This document shows, piece after piece, positions 1 through 6,412 of a DNA stretch of 6,818 nucleotides. The DNA is from JAAUTS01 sp034440395 (GTDB taxonomy: Bacteria; Verrucomicrobiota; Verrucomicrobiia; Methylacidiphilales; JAAUTS01). How positions within the stretch are numbered: the first letter of the stretch is position 1; every line of letters starts with the position of its first letter. The notes under the pieces were generated by a model. That model was given only the letters and a program-made list of their open reading frames with translations. It was not told the DNA's origin and made no database searches. Where the stretch lies: contig JAWXBW010000007.1 in assembly GCA_034440395.1 (NCBI GenBank), forward strand, positions 1-6,818, in the 5' to 3' direction. A program made the position numbers and the translations under genes.

Positions 1-106
1 ACCTCCAGCTTTGGCTGGAGTCCGTCCGTAAGGACAAAGATAAAAAAGAGTCGAACCTTGGTTCGTTTGTTTTACCGTGCAACGGTTTCCATCAAGAGCA
101 AAGCTC
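1..106. other. Cluster of five short stem-loops, function unknown
   Basis: Five perfect inverted repeats lie in a row. They are 3-20 (7-bp stem, loop TTTG), 24-35 (4-bp stem, loop GTAA, a GNRA-type tetraloop), 52-65 (5-bp stem, loop CTTG, also a known stable tetraloop), 74-86 (5-bp stem, loop GCA) and 96-106 (4-bp stem, loop AAA). Together they cover over half of the first 106 bases. This is more regular than expected by chance, though the shorter stems alone would not be notable. Two frames on the + strand stay open across it, to stops at 147-149 and 196-198, but neither reads like a known protein. It may be the end of a structured RNA, an intergenic hairpin repeat, or part of an element cut by the window edge. 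The inverted repeats are seen directly; any role is unknown. Confidence 0.45.
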
Positions 107-160
107 ACCTCACAACTTTTTATTTAAAAAAATCCCCTTACCTCCCTAGCTCCCAACTAG

Positions 161-580
161 AAAACAGACACGTCGATTTACCGCCCAACCCTTCTTGAAA
201 AATTTCTACCCATCACGGGAGACCCAGAGGATCCAGTCTTTGGTGCTCTTCCTTTTGGAGCTGTGGAGGCACCACACCTGTATAACGACAATAATGTATT
301 GCTAGCCTCGCCCCTTGATATTGCCGTTCAAAAACTGCTAACCGTTATTGACCGTGACAAAACGGGCTTTGCGATTGAAGATATTCTCGGAGCTGCGGTG
401 TGTATCTATCCTGGATTTTCTTCGACGGTAGCACTCAAGGCACTTGCGTATTTTTCGGACATCGTAAAATATAATTTGTCCCTAGCTACTCCTAATTTTC
501 TTACCTAGGTAGCGACAAATGCGGAACTTTCCACGACATTAGTACTTCAGAGCCCAAATCTTTATGAGCCAAGAATTTAA
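161..580 (+). pseudogene. Remnant of AbiEii/AbiGii toxin-family nucleotidyltransferase
   Basis: The + frame opens after a TAG at 158-160, meets a TAG at 506-508, and if read through runs on to a TAA at 578-580. The translation resembles the C-terminal half of the AbiEii/AbiGii toxin-family nucleotidyltransferases. In order it shows a 'FGALPFGAVEAP' stretch, then 'VLLASPLDIAVQKLLTVIDR' (the family's conserved 'VAS.lDlAa.Kl..i..R' block), then 'ALKALAYFSD' (the family's 'slKaL.YF.D' block). The frame past the TAG still looks related, with a 'L...L..P' tail. Three kinds of damage are seen or inferred. The N-terminal nucleotidyltransferase core (GGT and DxD-type motifs) is absent, about 15 residues around the usual 'kDy.Dla.Ll' segment seem deleted, and a Gln codon may have become TAG. 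Intact members bear the toxin-type fold of abortive-infection systems. The longest piece with a usable start codon is GTG at 263 to 508 (81 residues), which is unlikely to be functional. The family call comes from remembered consensus and was not searched. Confidence 0.6.
444..475 (+). promoter_or_regulatory. Possible sigma-70 promoter for the DUF493-cysS group
   Basis: A perfect TATAAT lies at 470-475, inside the decayed gene and about 88 bases before the DUF493 start. The only -35-like hexamer nearby is TTGCGT at 444-449. The 20-base spacing is longer than the usual 16-18, so the match is weak. No other promoter candidate stands out before the three + strand genes. An AT-rich tract makes a chance -10 match quite possible. 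Confidence 0.22.
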
Positions 581-815
581 AAATAAACTAGATCACCATT
601 ACACGTGGCCTGCTCTCTTCCCGTTTAAATTTGTCGTCAAAAAGGAACACCTAGATGAGCTCCAAACCCTGCTAACTGATGAACCATTCACCTCACGTCC
701 CTCTGCTAATGGGAAATACGTAAGCCTGACGCTAGAAAAAAACATGGCCTCAAGTGATGAGGTTTTAGCTCTCTATGAAAAAGTGAAGGTCATCCCCGGT
801 TTGATCGCCCTGTAA
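564..815 (+). CDS. DUF493 family (YbeD-like) small protein
   Basis: This 83-residue cytoplasmic protein has the hallmarks of DUF493 (PF04359). 'WPALFPFKFVVK' forms the first strand near residues 15-26. 'SANGKYVSLTL' sits in the middle, matching the family's 'S.kGkY.Svt' core, and 'SSDEVLALYEKVKVIPGLIAL' forms the closing helix and strand. E. coli YbeD has an ACT-like ferredoxin fold, and the family's molecular role is not established; a regulatory or ligand-binding function is only inferred from the fold. The length is close to normal for the family (about 85-100), so it looks complete. The ATG at 564 has no clear Shine-Dalgarno sequence. The start overlaps the last 17 bases of the decayed reading frame before it. 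The next gene begins 45 bases downstream on the same strand, so co-transcription with it and with cysS is likely. Confidence 0.85.
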   Translation: MSQEFKNKLDHHYTWPALFPFKFVVKKEHLDELQTLLTDEPFTSRPSANGKYVSLTLEKNMASSDEVLALYEKVKVIPGLIAL

Positions 816-860
816 ATTCTGCGTGGACATGAGTGCGGACTTGGATACGTTTAAAGCACT

Positions 861-1166
861 ATGATGGTAGGACAAAAGGTCGTTTGTGTGGATGATAAAT
901 TCCCCCTAGGAATCAGCAAATTTTATACGGCTCTGCCCAAAAAAGGGGTCACCTACGTTATTCGTGAAGTGCAGTTAGGTGTTAATCTAAAAGGTGAACC
1001 AGGAGAAGTCTGCCTTTACCTCATAGGCCTGACTAACCCGAAGTCCAACACGGCTCCTTTCCCTGAGCGTGGCTTTAATGCCGAACGCTTCCGCCCCTTA
1101 GAGGACGATCGTTTGAAGCAAACAGAAAAAATCGAAGCAGAAGCTGATTTAGAAGAAGTGATTTAA
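861..1166 (+). CDS. Conserved-looking hypothetical protein, 101 residues
   Basis: I do not recognise a named family. The protein begins MMVGQKVVCVDD and alternates short hydrophobic strands with turns: 'QKVVCVDD', 'VTYVIREVQLGV', 'EVCLYLIGL'. A charged tail follows, rich in Glu, Asp and Lys (about residues 78-101). The first 75 residues look like a small all-beta, SH3-like barrel with an acidic helical tail. No signal peptide or membrane segment is present, so it is probably cytoplasmic. The reading frame is real by context: it fills the space between DUF493 and cysS in the same direction, with gaps of 45 and 29 bases. Two ATG codons (861 and 864) are adjacent and either could be used; neither has a clear ribosome-binding site. 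It resembles small uncharacterised bacterial and phage proteins with a 'GQKVVCVDD.FP' opening, but I can assign no function. Confidence 0.7.
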   Translation: MMVGQKVVCVDDKFPLGISKFYTALPKKGVTYVIREVQLGVNLKGEPGEVCLYLIGLTNPKSNTAPFPERGFNAERFRPLEDDRLKQTEKIEAEADLEEVI

Positions 1167-1186
1167 TCTGGCGCAGGCTTTAAACT

Positions 1187-1190
1187 AAGG
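1187..1190 (+). promoter_or_regulatory. Ribosome-binding site of cysS (AAGG)
   Basis: AAGG lies five bases before the ATG at 1196. Its last G is also the first base of an in-frame GTG at 1190, so the site argues for ATG 1196 over the GTG. Clear Shine-Dalgarno sequences are otherwise rare in this window. Confidence 0.55.
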
Positions 1191-1195
1191 TGCTC

Positions 1196-2659
1196 ATGTT
1201 AAACCCAGCTTTACAACTTTTCGACACGATGCAGCGGAAGCTTCTTCCGCTCAGGCCCTCTGATGGGAAGACTTTTCGTTTCTATTGTTGCGGCCCAACA
1301 GTGTATGGTCCAGCGCATATTGGCAACTTCCGCACCTTCGTCATGCAGGATGTACTGCGCCGTGTTTTAGAATTAAACGGGATGCCGACAGAGCACGTCC
1401 GCAACATTACGGATGTAGATGATAAAACGATTAAGCAGTCGCAAGCTGAGGGCAAAAAGTTAGCTGATTTCACGGCAGCGTGGACAACCCGTTACCACTA
1501 TGATTGTCAGCAGCTGAACCTTTTAACTCCGCACGTAGAGCCCAGCGCCGTAGAACATATTCCCGAACAGATCACCTTGATCGAACAGCTCGTGAAGAAG
1601 GGACACGCCTATCGCGCGGACGAAGGCTCTGTTTATTTTGATGTAAGTTCCTTTCCTGCTTACGGAGCCTTATCACGTCTAAGTGAACGGACGATCACGA
1701 CGCAGACAACGGTGGAGCCTTCCGCTTTGGTCGAAAATGCCGATGAATACCAGCGGGACTCAGCGGCGGATTTTGCGTTATGGAAAGCACGTAAGCCAGA
1801 AGATGGTGAAAATTTCTGGTCAAGCCCATGGGGAGAAGGACGTCCAGGCTGGCACATCGAATGCAGTGCCATGGCGATCAAACATTTAGGTCAGACACTG
1901 GATCTGCATTCCGGCGGTGAGGATTTAGTTTTTCCCCACCATGAAAATGAGATAGCCCAGAGTGAAGCGGCCACGAGCCAGACTTTTTCCCGACACTGGT
2001 TTCATGTGCGGCATCTGTTGGTGGAAGGACGTAAGATGAGTAAGAGCGAGGGGAGCCTTTATACGCTGGAAGATTTAATAGCGAAAAATTTTCAGGCGAT
2101 GGAGTTACGCTATGTTTTAATAGCAGGGCATTATCATAAGCCGTTAAATTTTACTTTAGATTCCTTGTCAGCCGCACGCCAAGCGTTGCAAACGTTATTT
2201 CGGTTAGATGAGCATTTACGGGAAGCGGGCGGCGGCGGCGGCGCTCCTAGCTATCAACACCTATGCGACCTAACGACTGTGGCCACCGCTACGGATAATC
2301 CTTTTGCACAGGCATGGGCGGCTTTATTAGATGATTTAAATACACCCGAAGCATTAGGTCATGTTTTTGTGGCGACTAAGGAGATAGAGGCACAGTTACG
2401 CAGAAACGAGATAAGCGCAGAAGAAGCCTTACGGATTAGGCAAGAGTTTCAACGCTTGATGCAAGCGTTAGGATTAATTTTAAATGCGGCACCAGAAGCG
2501 GCGGTGCCAGCAGAAATTCAAGCTCTCGCCCAAGAGCGGTGGGAAGCGAAACAGGCCAAGGAATGGAAGCGAGCCGATGAGTTGCGGGCGAGACTAACAG
2601 CGGCGGGCTGGGTCATGCAGGATGGTAAGGACGGCTTTACTTTAGTTGCGGCTGTTTAA
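1196..2659 (+). CDS. cysS: Cysteinyl-tRNA synthetase
   Basis: This class I synthetase charges tRNA-Cys with cysteine using ATP, in the cytoplasm. From ATG 1196 it is 487 residues, close to the usual 460-500. The ATP-binding HIGH motif is HIGN at residues 41-44, after 'CCGPTVYGPA'. The catalytic zinc ligands match E. coli CysRS by position: Cys32, Cys223 (in 'WHIECSAM'), His248 and Glu252 (in 'FPHHENE'). The second signature is KMSKS at 280-284, followed by 'EGS' where most homologues have 'LGN'. The DALR anticodon-binding domain follows, with 'LDDLNTPEAL' conserved. A run of five glycines (345-349) sits in a variable loop there. The C-terminus ends with the usual 'AKEWKRADELRARLTAAGW...DGFT' segment. 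An in-frame GTG at 1190 would add two residues, but AAGG is better placed for 1196. All catalytic residues are present, so the enzyme should be active. Confidence 0.97.
   Translation: MLNPALQLFDTMQRKLLPLRPSDGKTFRFYCCGPTVYGPAHIGNFRTFVMQDVLRRVLELNGMPTEHVRNITDVDDKTIKQSQAEGKKLADFTAAWTTRYHYDCQQLNLLTPHVEPSAVEHIPEQITLIEQLVKKGHAYRADEGSVYFDVSSFPAYGALSRLSERTITTQTTVEPSALVENADEYQRDSAADFALWKARKPEDGENFWSSPWGEGRPGWHIECSAMAIKHLGQTLDLHSGGEDLVFPHHENEIAQSEAATSQTFSRHWFHVRHLLVEGRKMSKSEGSLYTLEDLIAKNFQAMELRYVLIAGHYHKPLNFTLDSLSAARQALQTLFRLDEHLREAGGGGGAPSYQHLCDLTTVATATDNPFAQAWAALLDDLNTPEALGHVFVATKEIEAQLRRNEISAEEALRIRQEFQRLMQALGLILNAAPEAAVPAEIQALAQERWEAKQAKEWKRADELRARLTAAGWVMQDGKDGFTLVAAV
2228..2242 (+). repeat. (GGC)5 trinucleotide tract inside cysS
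   Basis: Five identical GGC codons in a row encode Gly345-Gly349 of CysRS. The tract lies in a loop of the DALR region that varies among homologues. Identical codons rather than mixed glycine codons suggest slippage expansion, and the tract could vary in length between strains without shifting the frame. Confidence 0.8.
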
Positions 2660-2747
2660 CGACCTCTCCTTGCAGAATTTTTTATTATCCATTTTCGATG
2701 GGTTTGATTTTATTTGTGCTAAGCTTAAAGGTAGTGGCAATTCATCT

Positions 2748-3392
2748 ATGCTTATGAAACTTAAATTCTGTCAAACGCGGCCATTAGGAATCATGCTGAT
2801 GGTGCTGCTGTTCACTGGGAGTCATGCCATGAGTACTGAAGAAGCTAAATATACCGTGCTATCTAAATTAGATAAGTTTGAACTACGCCTCTACGCTCCC
2901 CAAGTCTTGGCGGAGACTGTGGTGGCAGGCTCTCTGGAAGAGGCTGGGGGTAAAGCGTTCGGCAGACTTTTTGGTTATATAACAGGAGAAAATAAAGGAA
3001 ACCAAAAGATCGCTATGACCGCACCCGTTTCCCAACAAGCGGCAGGAGAAAAAATAGCCATGACGACGCCGGTAAGCCAAGTTGAAGCGGAAGGCGGCTG
3101 GTCTGTTTCTTTCATGATGCCGCCTGGCAGAACCCTTGAGTCCTTACCCGAACCGAAAAATGCTGCCATTAAATTGATCGCCCTTCCTCAACAGCAAATG
3201 GCGACCATTCGTTACTCCGGCACATCAGCAGAAAAACTTTATCGAAAAAATCTAGCAGAGCTAGAAACTTGGATAAAGCAGCAGGGTTTGAAGCCCACTG
3301 GGAAGCCTGTCTGGGCGCGTTATAATCCACCTTACACGCCGTGGTTTTTACGACGTAATGAAATTCTCATGCCTGTGGAAACTCGCCCCTGA
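2748..3392 (+). CDS. Exported SOUL-family haem-binding protein
   Basis: This is a SOUL/HBP family protein (PF04832). Family members bind haem or related tetrapyrroles; the role of the bacterial ones is not settled. Residues 1-27 form a signal peptide: basic residues at K4, K6 and R11, a hydrophobic core 'LGIMLMVLLF', and a signal peptidase I site after Ser-His-Ala27. The mature protein should therefore be periplasmic or secreted. The mature domain opens with 'YTVLSKLDKFELRLY', then 'FGRLFGYITGEN', then the motif 'KIAMTAPVSQ' (87-96), repeated as 'KIAMTTPVSQ' (102-111), a doubling common in bacterial SOUL proteins. The end, 'ARYNPPYTPWFLRRNEI', is the conserved family terminus. The length is 214 residues from ATG 2748, which has a weak GTGG ten bases before it; ATG 2754 is an alternative. 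It starts 88 bases after cysS and could be read from the same transcript. It converges on purL. Confidence 0.9.
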   Translation: MLMKLKFCQTRPLGIMLMVLLFTGSHAMSTEEAKYTVLSKLDKFELRLYAPQVLAETVVAGSLEEAGGKAFGRLFGYITGENKGNQKIAMTAPVSQQAAGEKIAMTTPVSQVEAEGGWSVSFMMPPGRTLESLPEPKNAAIKLIALPQQQMATIRYSGTSAEKLYRKNLAELETWIKQQGLKPTGKPVWARYNPPYTPWFLRRNEILMPVETRP

Positions 3393-3413
3393 CTTAACGG
3401 CTTAAACACTTAA
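3393..3413. other. Periodic CTTAA repeat giving six-frame stops between convergent genes
   Basis: CTTAA occurs at 3393-3397, 3401-3405 and 3409-3413, exactly 8 bases apart. As TTAA holds a stop on both strands and 8 is not a multiple of 3, the three copies put TAA in all three frames of each strand. The third copy contains purL's own stop (3410-3412). No hairpin with a T-run is seen, so there is no classical intrinsic terminator for either gene here. Confidence 0.6.
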
Positions 3414-5668
3414 TCCATGGCCGAGGGAATAGATCCTTCAAAGGCTTCTTCTAAATCACGCACCGCCCACGCACTGGTTTGCTCAGCGTGGGAAACGCTG
3501 AGACGCCCATCCCCCGCCACTAAGCCGATCTGGATAGCCTCCACGCCTTGCGCGCGGAAGTGAGCCAGCGAGGAGTCGATGTCACACAAGGCAACGCTAA
3601 GCACAGCGCGGCCTTGGGTTTCGTTAAAGAAGAGCACATCACTACGTAAAGTATCTTCCGTTAGGTTGAGCTTGGCTCCCAAGCCTTTTTCTTCTGTGCG
3701 GAAACAACATTCTGCTAAACTGACTAATAATCCACCGTCGCTTAAATCATGAGCACTGCGAACTTTTCCTAAGTGGATAAGGCTACGCACAGCGTTTTGG
3801 AACTGAATTTCTTTAGCCAAATCCATACGCGGAGGTAGTCCTTTTTTCAAGCCATGCAGTTCGTAGAGGTAAGATGAGCCACCCATTTCATGGCCTAGGC
3901 CGCCGACCAAGAGAATAGCATCCCCGGCTGAGCGGAAAGCGGAGGGGGTGATGTGAGATTCTTGATCGATCACGCCTACGACGGCGACGACGGGGGTGGG
4001 ATCAATCGCCCCAGCGGGAGATTGATTATAAAGGCTGACGTTACCGCCCGTGACGGGTATGCCGAAGGCGCGGCAGGCTTCGGACATGCCTTCAATAGCT
4101 TCCCGTAAGGACCAGAAAACTTCTTTATTGTGCGGGTTGCCGAAGTTTAAGTTATCGGTCAAACCCAGAGGCGTGGCACCCGTCATGGTCAGGTTGCGAC
4201 AGCATTCCGCCGTTGCGATCTTAGCACCCTCGCGCGGATCGAGCCAGCAGTAGCGGCCATTACAGTCTGAGGCCATGGAGAGAAATTTCACCTTACCTTC
4301 ACCTGTCGGGATGCGGATGACGGCGGCGTCGGAGCCAGGAGCAAGGACGGTATTTTTTTGCACCATGTGATCGTATTGGCGGTAGATCCAGCGTTTCGAA
4401 GCGATACTCGGAGCACTGAGTAAGCGGACGAGAATGGACTGTAAATCCCTTGGCTCTGGTATAGCTGTGGTAAAGTCTAGGCTCTGACGATCGGCGAGGT
4501 CAGAGGGTTCTTGTGCCTCGCGCTTGTAAAGGGGTGCTTCCGCAGCGAGGGCGTGGGCGGGGATATCAGCCACGACTTTACCATGTTGTTTAATTACACA
4601 ACGCTTGGTGTCGGTGACGAAACCAATTTCAGCCGCATCTAAATCCCATTTCTCAAAAATCTTCCTCACCGTATCTTCATGGCCTTTTTGCACAATAATC
4701 AACATGCGCTCTTGGGATTCTGAAAGCATGATTTCGTAAGGAGTCATACCTGTCTCGCGCTGTGGCACGAGATCTAGTTCTACTTCAATCCCAGAGTCGC
4801 CCCGGCTGGCCGTCTCGCACGTAGAGCAGGTGAGCCCAGCTGCGCCCATGTCTTGCACGCCGACGACGGCTTCGGGGTTTTCATAAAGTTCTAGGCACGC
4901 TTCGAGCAGAAGTTTTTGCATAAAGGGATCGCCCACTTGCACGGCAGGGCGGTCTTCTTTAGATTCTTCTGTGAGATCACGGGAGGCAAAGGCGGCACCA
5001 GCTAGGCCGTCACGGCCTGTTTTAGCACCGACATAGAAGACCGGATTACCGATGCCCGTTGCGGCACCTTTACGGATCTGGTCATGGCGCAGGAGACCAA
5101 GGGAAAAGGCATTCACTAAAGGATTGCCATTATAAGAAGGATCAAAATAAATATCACCGCCGATAGTAGGCGTGCCGAAACAGTTTCCATAATGAGCAAC
5201 CCCACCCACGACGCCAGCGAGAAGGCGGCGATTGGTCTTAGCTTGAGCGGAATCTCCGTGGATGGGGCCGAAGCGGAGGGAGTTAAGGTTAGCCACGGGG
5301 CGCGCTCCCATGGTGAAGATGTCGCGTAGAATACCACCCACTCCAGTGGCGGCTCCTTGGAAGGGCTCCACGGCGCTGGGATGGTTATGGGATTCTATTT
5401 TAAAGGCCACGGCCATGTTATCGCCAATGTCGAGCACGCCAGCATTTTCATCTCCTGCTTTGACAAGGACGCGAGGGCCGGTAGTGGGAAATTTTTTTAA
5501 TTCGAGGCGGGAGTTTTTATAGGAACAATGCTCACTCCACATGACAGAAAAAATACCTAGCTCGGTAAAGTTAGGGTGACGGCCGAGGATTTTTTGAATA
5601 CGTTCGTATTCGTCCGGGGTGATCCCATGCTTAGAAATGATTTCGGGGGTTATGGCGGGTTCGTTCAT
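3410..5668 (-). CDS. purL: Phosphoribosylformylglycinamidine synthase subunit PurL
   Basis: This is the synthetase subunit of FGAM synthase, step 4 of de novo purine synthesis. With ATP and ammonia supplied by PurQ it converts FGAR to FGAM. It is the small-type PurL, 752 residues from ATG 5668, without the fused glutaminase domain of the roughly 1300-residue proteobacterial enzyme. Near the N-terminus 'FSVMWSEHCSYKNSR' holds the conserved active-site His47. The nucleotide-binding signature 'SHNHPSAVEPFQGAATGVGG' spans 93-112, followed by 'RDIFTMGARP'. Both halves of the duplicated AIRS-type fold are present, with 'VQDMGAAGLTCS' in the first and 'SAHDLSDGGLLVSLAE' in the second. An in-frame GTG at 5683 would add five residues; ATG was preferred because homologues commonly begin near 'MNEPAITPE', but neither has a strong ribosome-binding site. 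It is the last gene of purS-purQ-purL, 41 bases after purQ, and looks intact. Confidence 0.97.
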   Translation of the reverse strand: MNEPAITPEIISKHGITPDEYERIQKILGRHPNFTELGIFSVMWSEHCSYKNSRLELKKFPTTGPRVLVKAGDENAGVLDIGDNMAVAFKIESHNHPSAVEPFQGAATGVGGILRDIFTMGARPVANLNSLRFGPIHGDSAQAKTNRRLLAGVVGGVAHYGNCFGTPTIGGDIYFDPSYNGNPLVNAFSLGLLRHDQIRKGAATGIGNPVFYVGAKTGRDGLAGAAFASRDLTEESKEDRPAVQVGDPFMQKLLLEACLELYENPEAVVGVQDMGAAGLTCSTCETASRGDSGIEVELDLVPQRETGMTPYEIMLSESQERMLIIVQKGHEDTVRKIFEKWDLDAAEIGFVTDTKRCVIKQHGKVVADIPAHALAAEAPLYKREAQEPSDLADRQSLDFTTAIPEPRDLQSILVRLLSAPSIASKRWIYRQYDHMVQKNTVLAPGSDAAVIRIPTGEGKVKFLSMASDCNGRYCWLDPREGAKIATAECCRNLTMTGATPLGLTDNLNFGNPHNKEVFWSLREAIEGMSEACRAFGIPVTGGNVSLYNQSPAGAIDPTPVVAVVGVIDQESHITPSAFRSAGDAILLVGGLGHEMGGSSYLYELHGLKKGLPPRMDLAKEIQFQNAVRSLIHLGKVRSAHDLSDGGLLVSLAECCFRTEEKGLGAKLNLTEDTLRSDVLFFNETQGRAVLSVALCDIDSSLAHFRAQGVEAIQIGLVAGDGRLSVSHAEQTSAWAVRDLEEAFEGSIPSAMD

Positions 5669-5709
5669 AAGATTATTTACCACAAAAAAGCAGACAGTGT
5701 CCCCCGTGG

Positions 5710-6390
5710 TTAATTGAGTAAAGATTGGAAAAGAGGTAGCCCGTCGGTCGAGCCTAAGAGCTTCTCGCAGGCGCGCTCGGGGTGGGGCATGAGGCCTAAG
5801 ACATTACGTTGTTTGTTGCAGATGCCGGCGATGTTTTCCAGTGCGCCGTTCGGGTTAGCTGCGTCGGACGTTTGGCCGTGGGCATCGGCGTAACGGAAGA
5901 TGATTTGGTTATTTGCTTTAAGGTCTGCTAACACATCTGGCTGCGCCACATAACAACCTTCTCCATGGGCAATAGGGATATTTAAGAGCTGCCCTTTTTT
6001 ATAGTGCGTGGTGAAGGCTGTCTCCTGCGACTCGACCCGTAAGGTCACGTGCTCACAAATAAAGTGCATCTTACGGTTCCGCACCAGCGCACCAGGGAGG
6101 AGGCCTGCCTCACAGAGAATTTGGAAACCGTTACAAATGCCGATGACTTTTTGCCCGCGCTCTGCCGCTGCCTTGACGGATTTCATGATAGGGGAGAATC
6201 GGGCGATGGCACCGCAACGCAAATAATCCCCGTAAGAAAAACCACCTGGCACGATGATGGTTTCATCTGCCTCGATATGAGTGTCTTTATGCCAAGCCAT
6301 GCGCACGGGTTGTTGCAGAACTTCGTCTATAGCGCGGAAGCAATCAAAGTCACAGTTAGAGCCAGGGAATTGGAGGACAACAAATTTCAT
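5710..6390 (-). CDS. purQ: Phosphoribosylformylglycinamidine synthase glutaminase subunit PurQ
   Basis: This class I glutamine amidotransferase subunit hydrolyses glutamine and channels ammonia to PurL. At 226 residues it has the normal length. It begins 'MKFVVLQFPGSNCDFD', the typical PurQ N-terminus, then 'VPGGFSYGDYLRCGAIAR' (oxyanion region). The catalytic triad is visible: the nucleophile Cys86 in 'GICNGFQIL', and His203 and Glu205 in 'MPHPERA'. 'IAHGEGCY' in the middle is also conserved. The frame could extend upstream to a TTG at 6441, but that would run into purS and add a non-conserved leader, so ATG 6390 is chosen. The gap to purS is 22 bases and to purL 41 bases, all on the same strand, which supports one operon and a stoichiometric PurLSQ complex. 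Confidence 0.96.
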   Translation of the reverse strand: MKFVVLQFPGSNCDFDCFRAIDEVLQQPVRMAWHKDTHIEADETIIVPGGFSYGDYLRCGAIARFSPIMKSVKAAAERGQKVIGICNGFQILCEAGLLPGALVRNRKMHFICEHVTLRVESQETAFTTHYKKGQLLNIPIAHGEGCYVAQPDVLADLKANNQIIFRYADAHGQTSDAANPNGALENIAGICNKQRNVLGLMPHPERACEKLLGSTDGLPLFQSLLN

Positions 6391-6412
6391 AGAATAAGCG
6401 AGGCCTGAGAAA

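Noticed and set aside
41..65. Intrinsic terminator on the - strand: stem CGAAC/GTTCG then ACTCTTTTTT.
   Set aside because: The stem is only 5-6 bp, four bases separate it from the T-run, and no - strand gene ends here.
1..198. Open frames on + running to stops at 147-149 and 196-198, possibly the end of an upstream gene.
   Set aside because: Neither translation shows a recognisable motif. Both are short enough to be chance, and the region is dominated by inverted repeats.
1282..1473. Open frame on the - strand inside cysS, and similar ones antisense to or within SOUL, purL and purQ.
   Set aside because: They lie wholly inside well-supported genes, show no family motifs, and are explained as shadows of the coding strand.
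2646..2747. Longer SOUL protein starting at TTG 2646, overlapping cysS.
   Set aside because: It would put a non-conserved 34-residue leader before an otherwise normal signal peptide.
3000..3082. Tandem duplication in the SOUL gene (KIAMTAPVSQ / KIAMTTPVSQ) as a recent repeat.
   Set aside because: The doubling is a usual feature of bacterial SOUL proteins, and the codons have diverged, so it is not recent.
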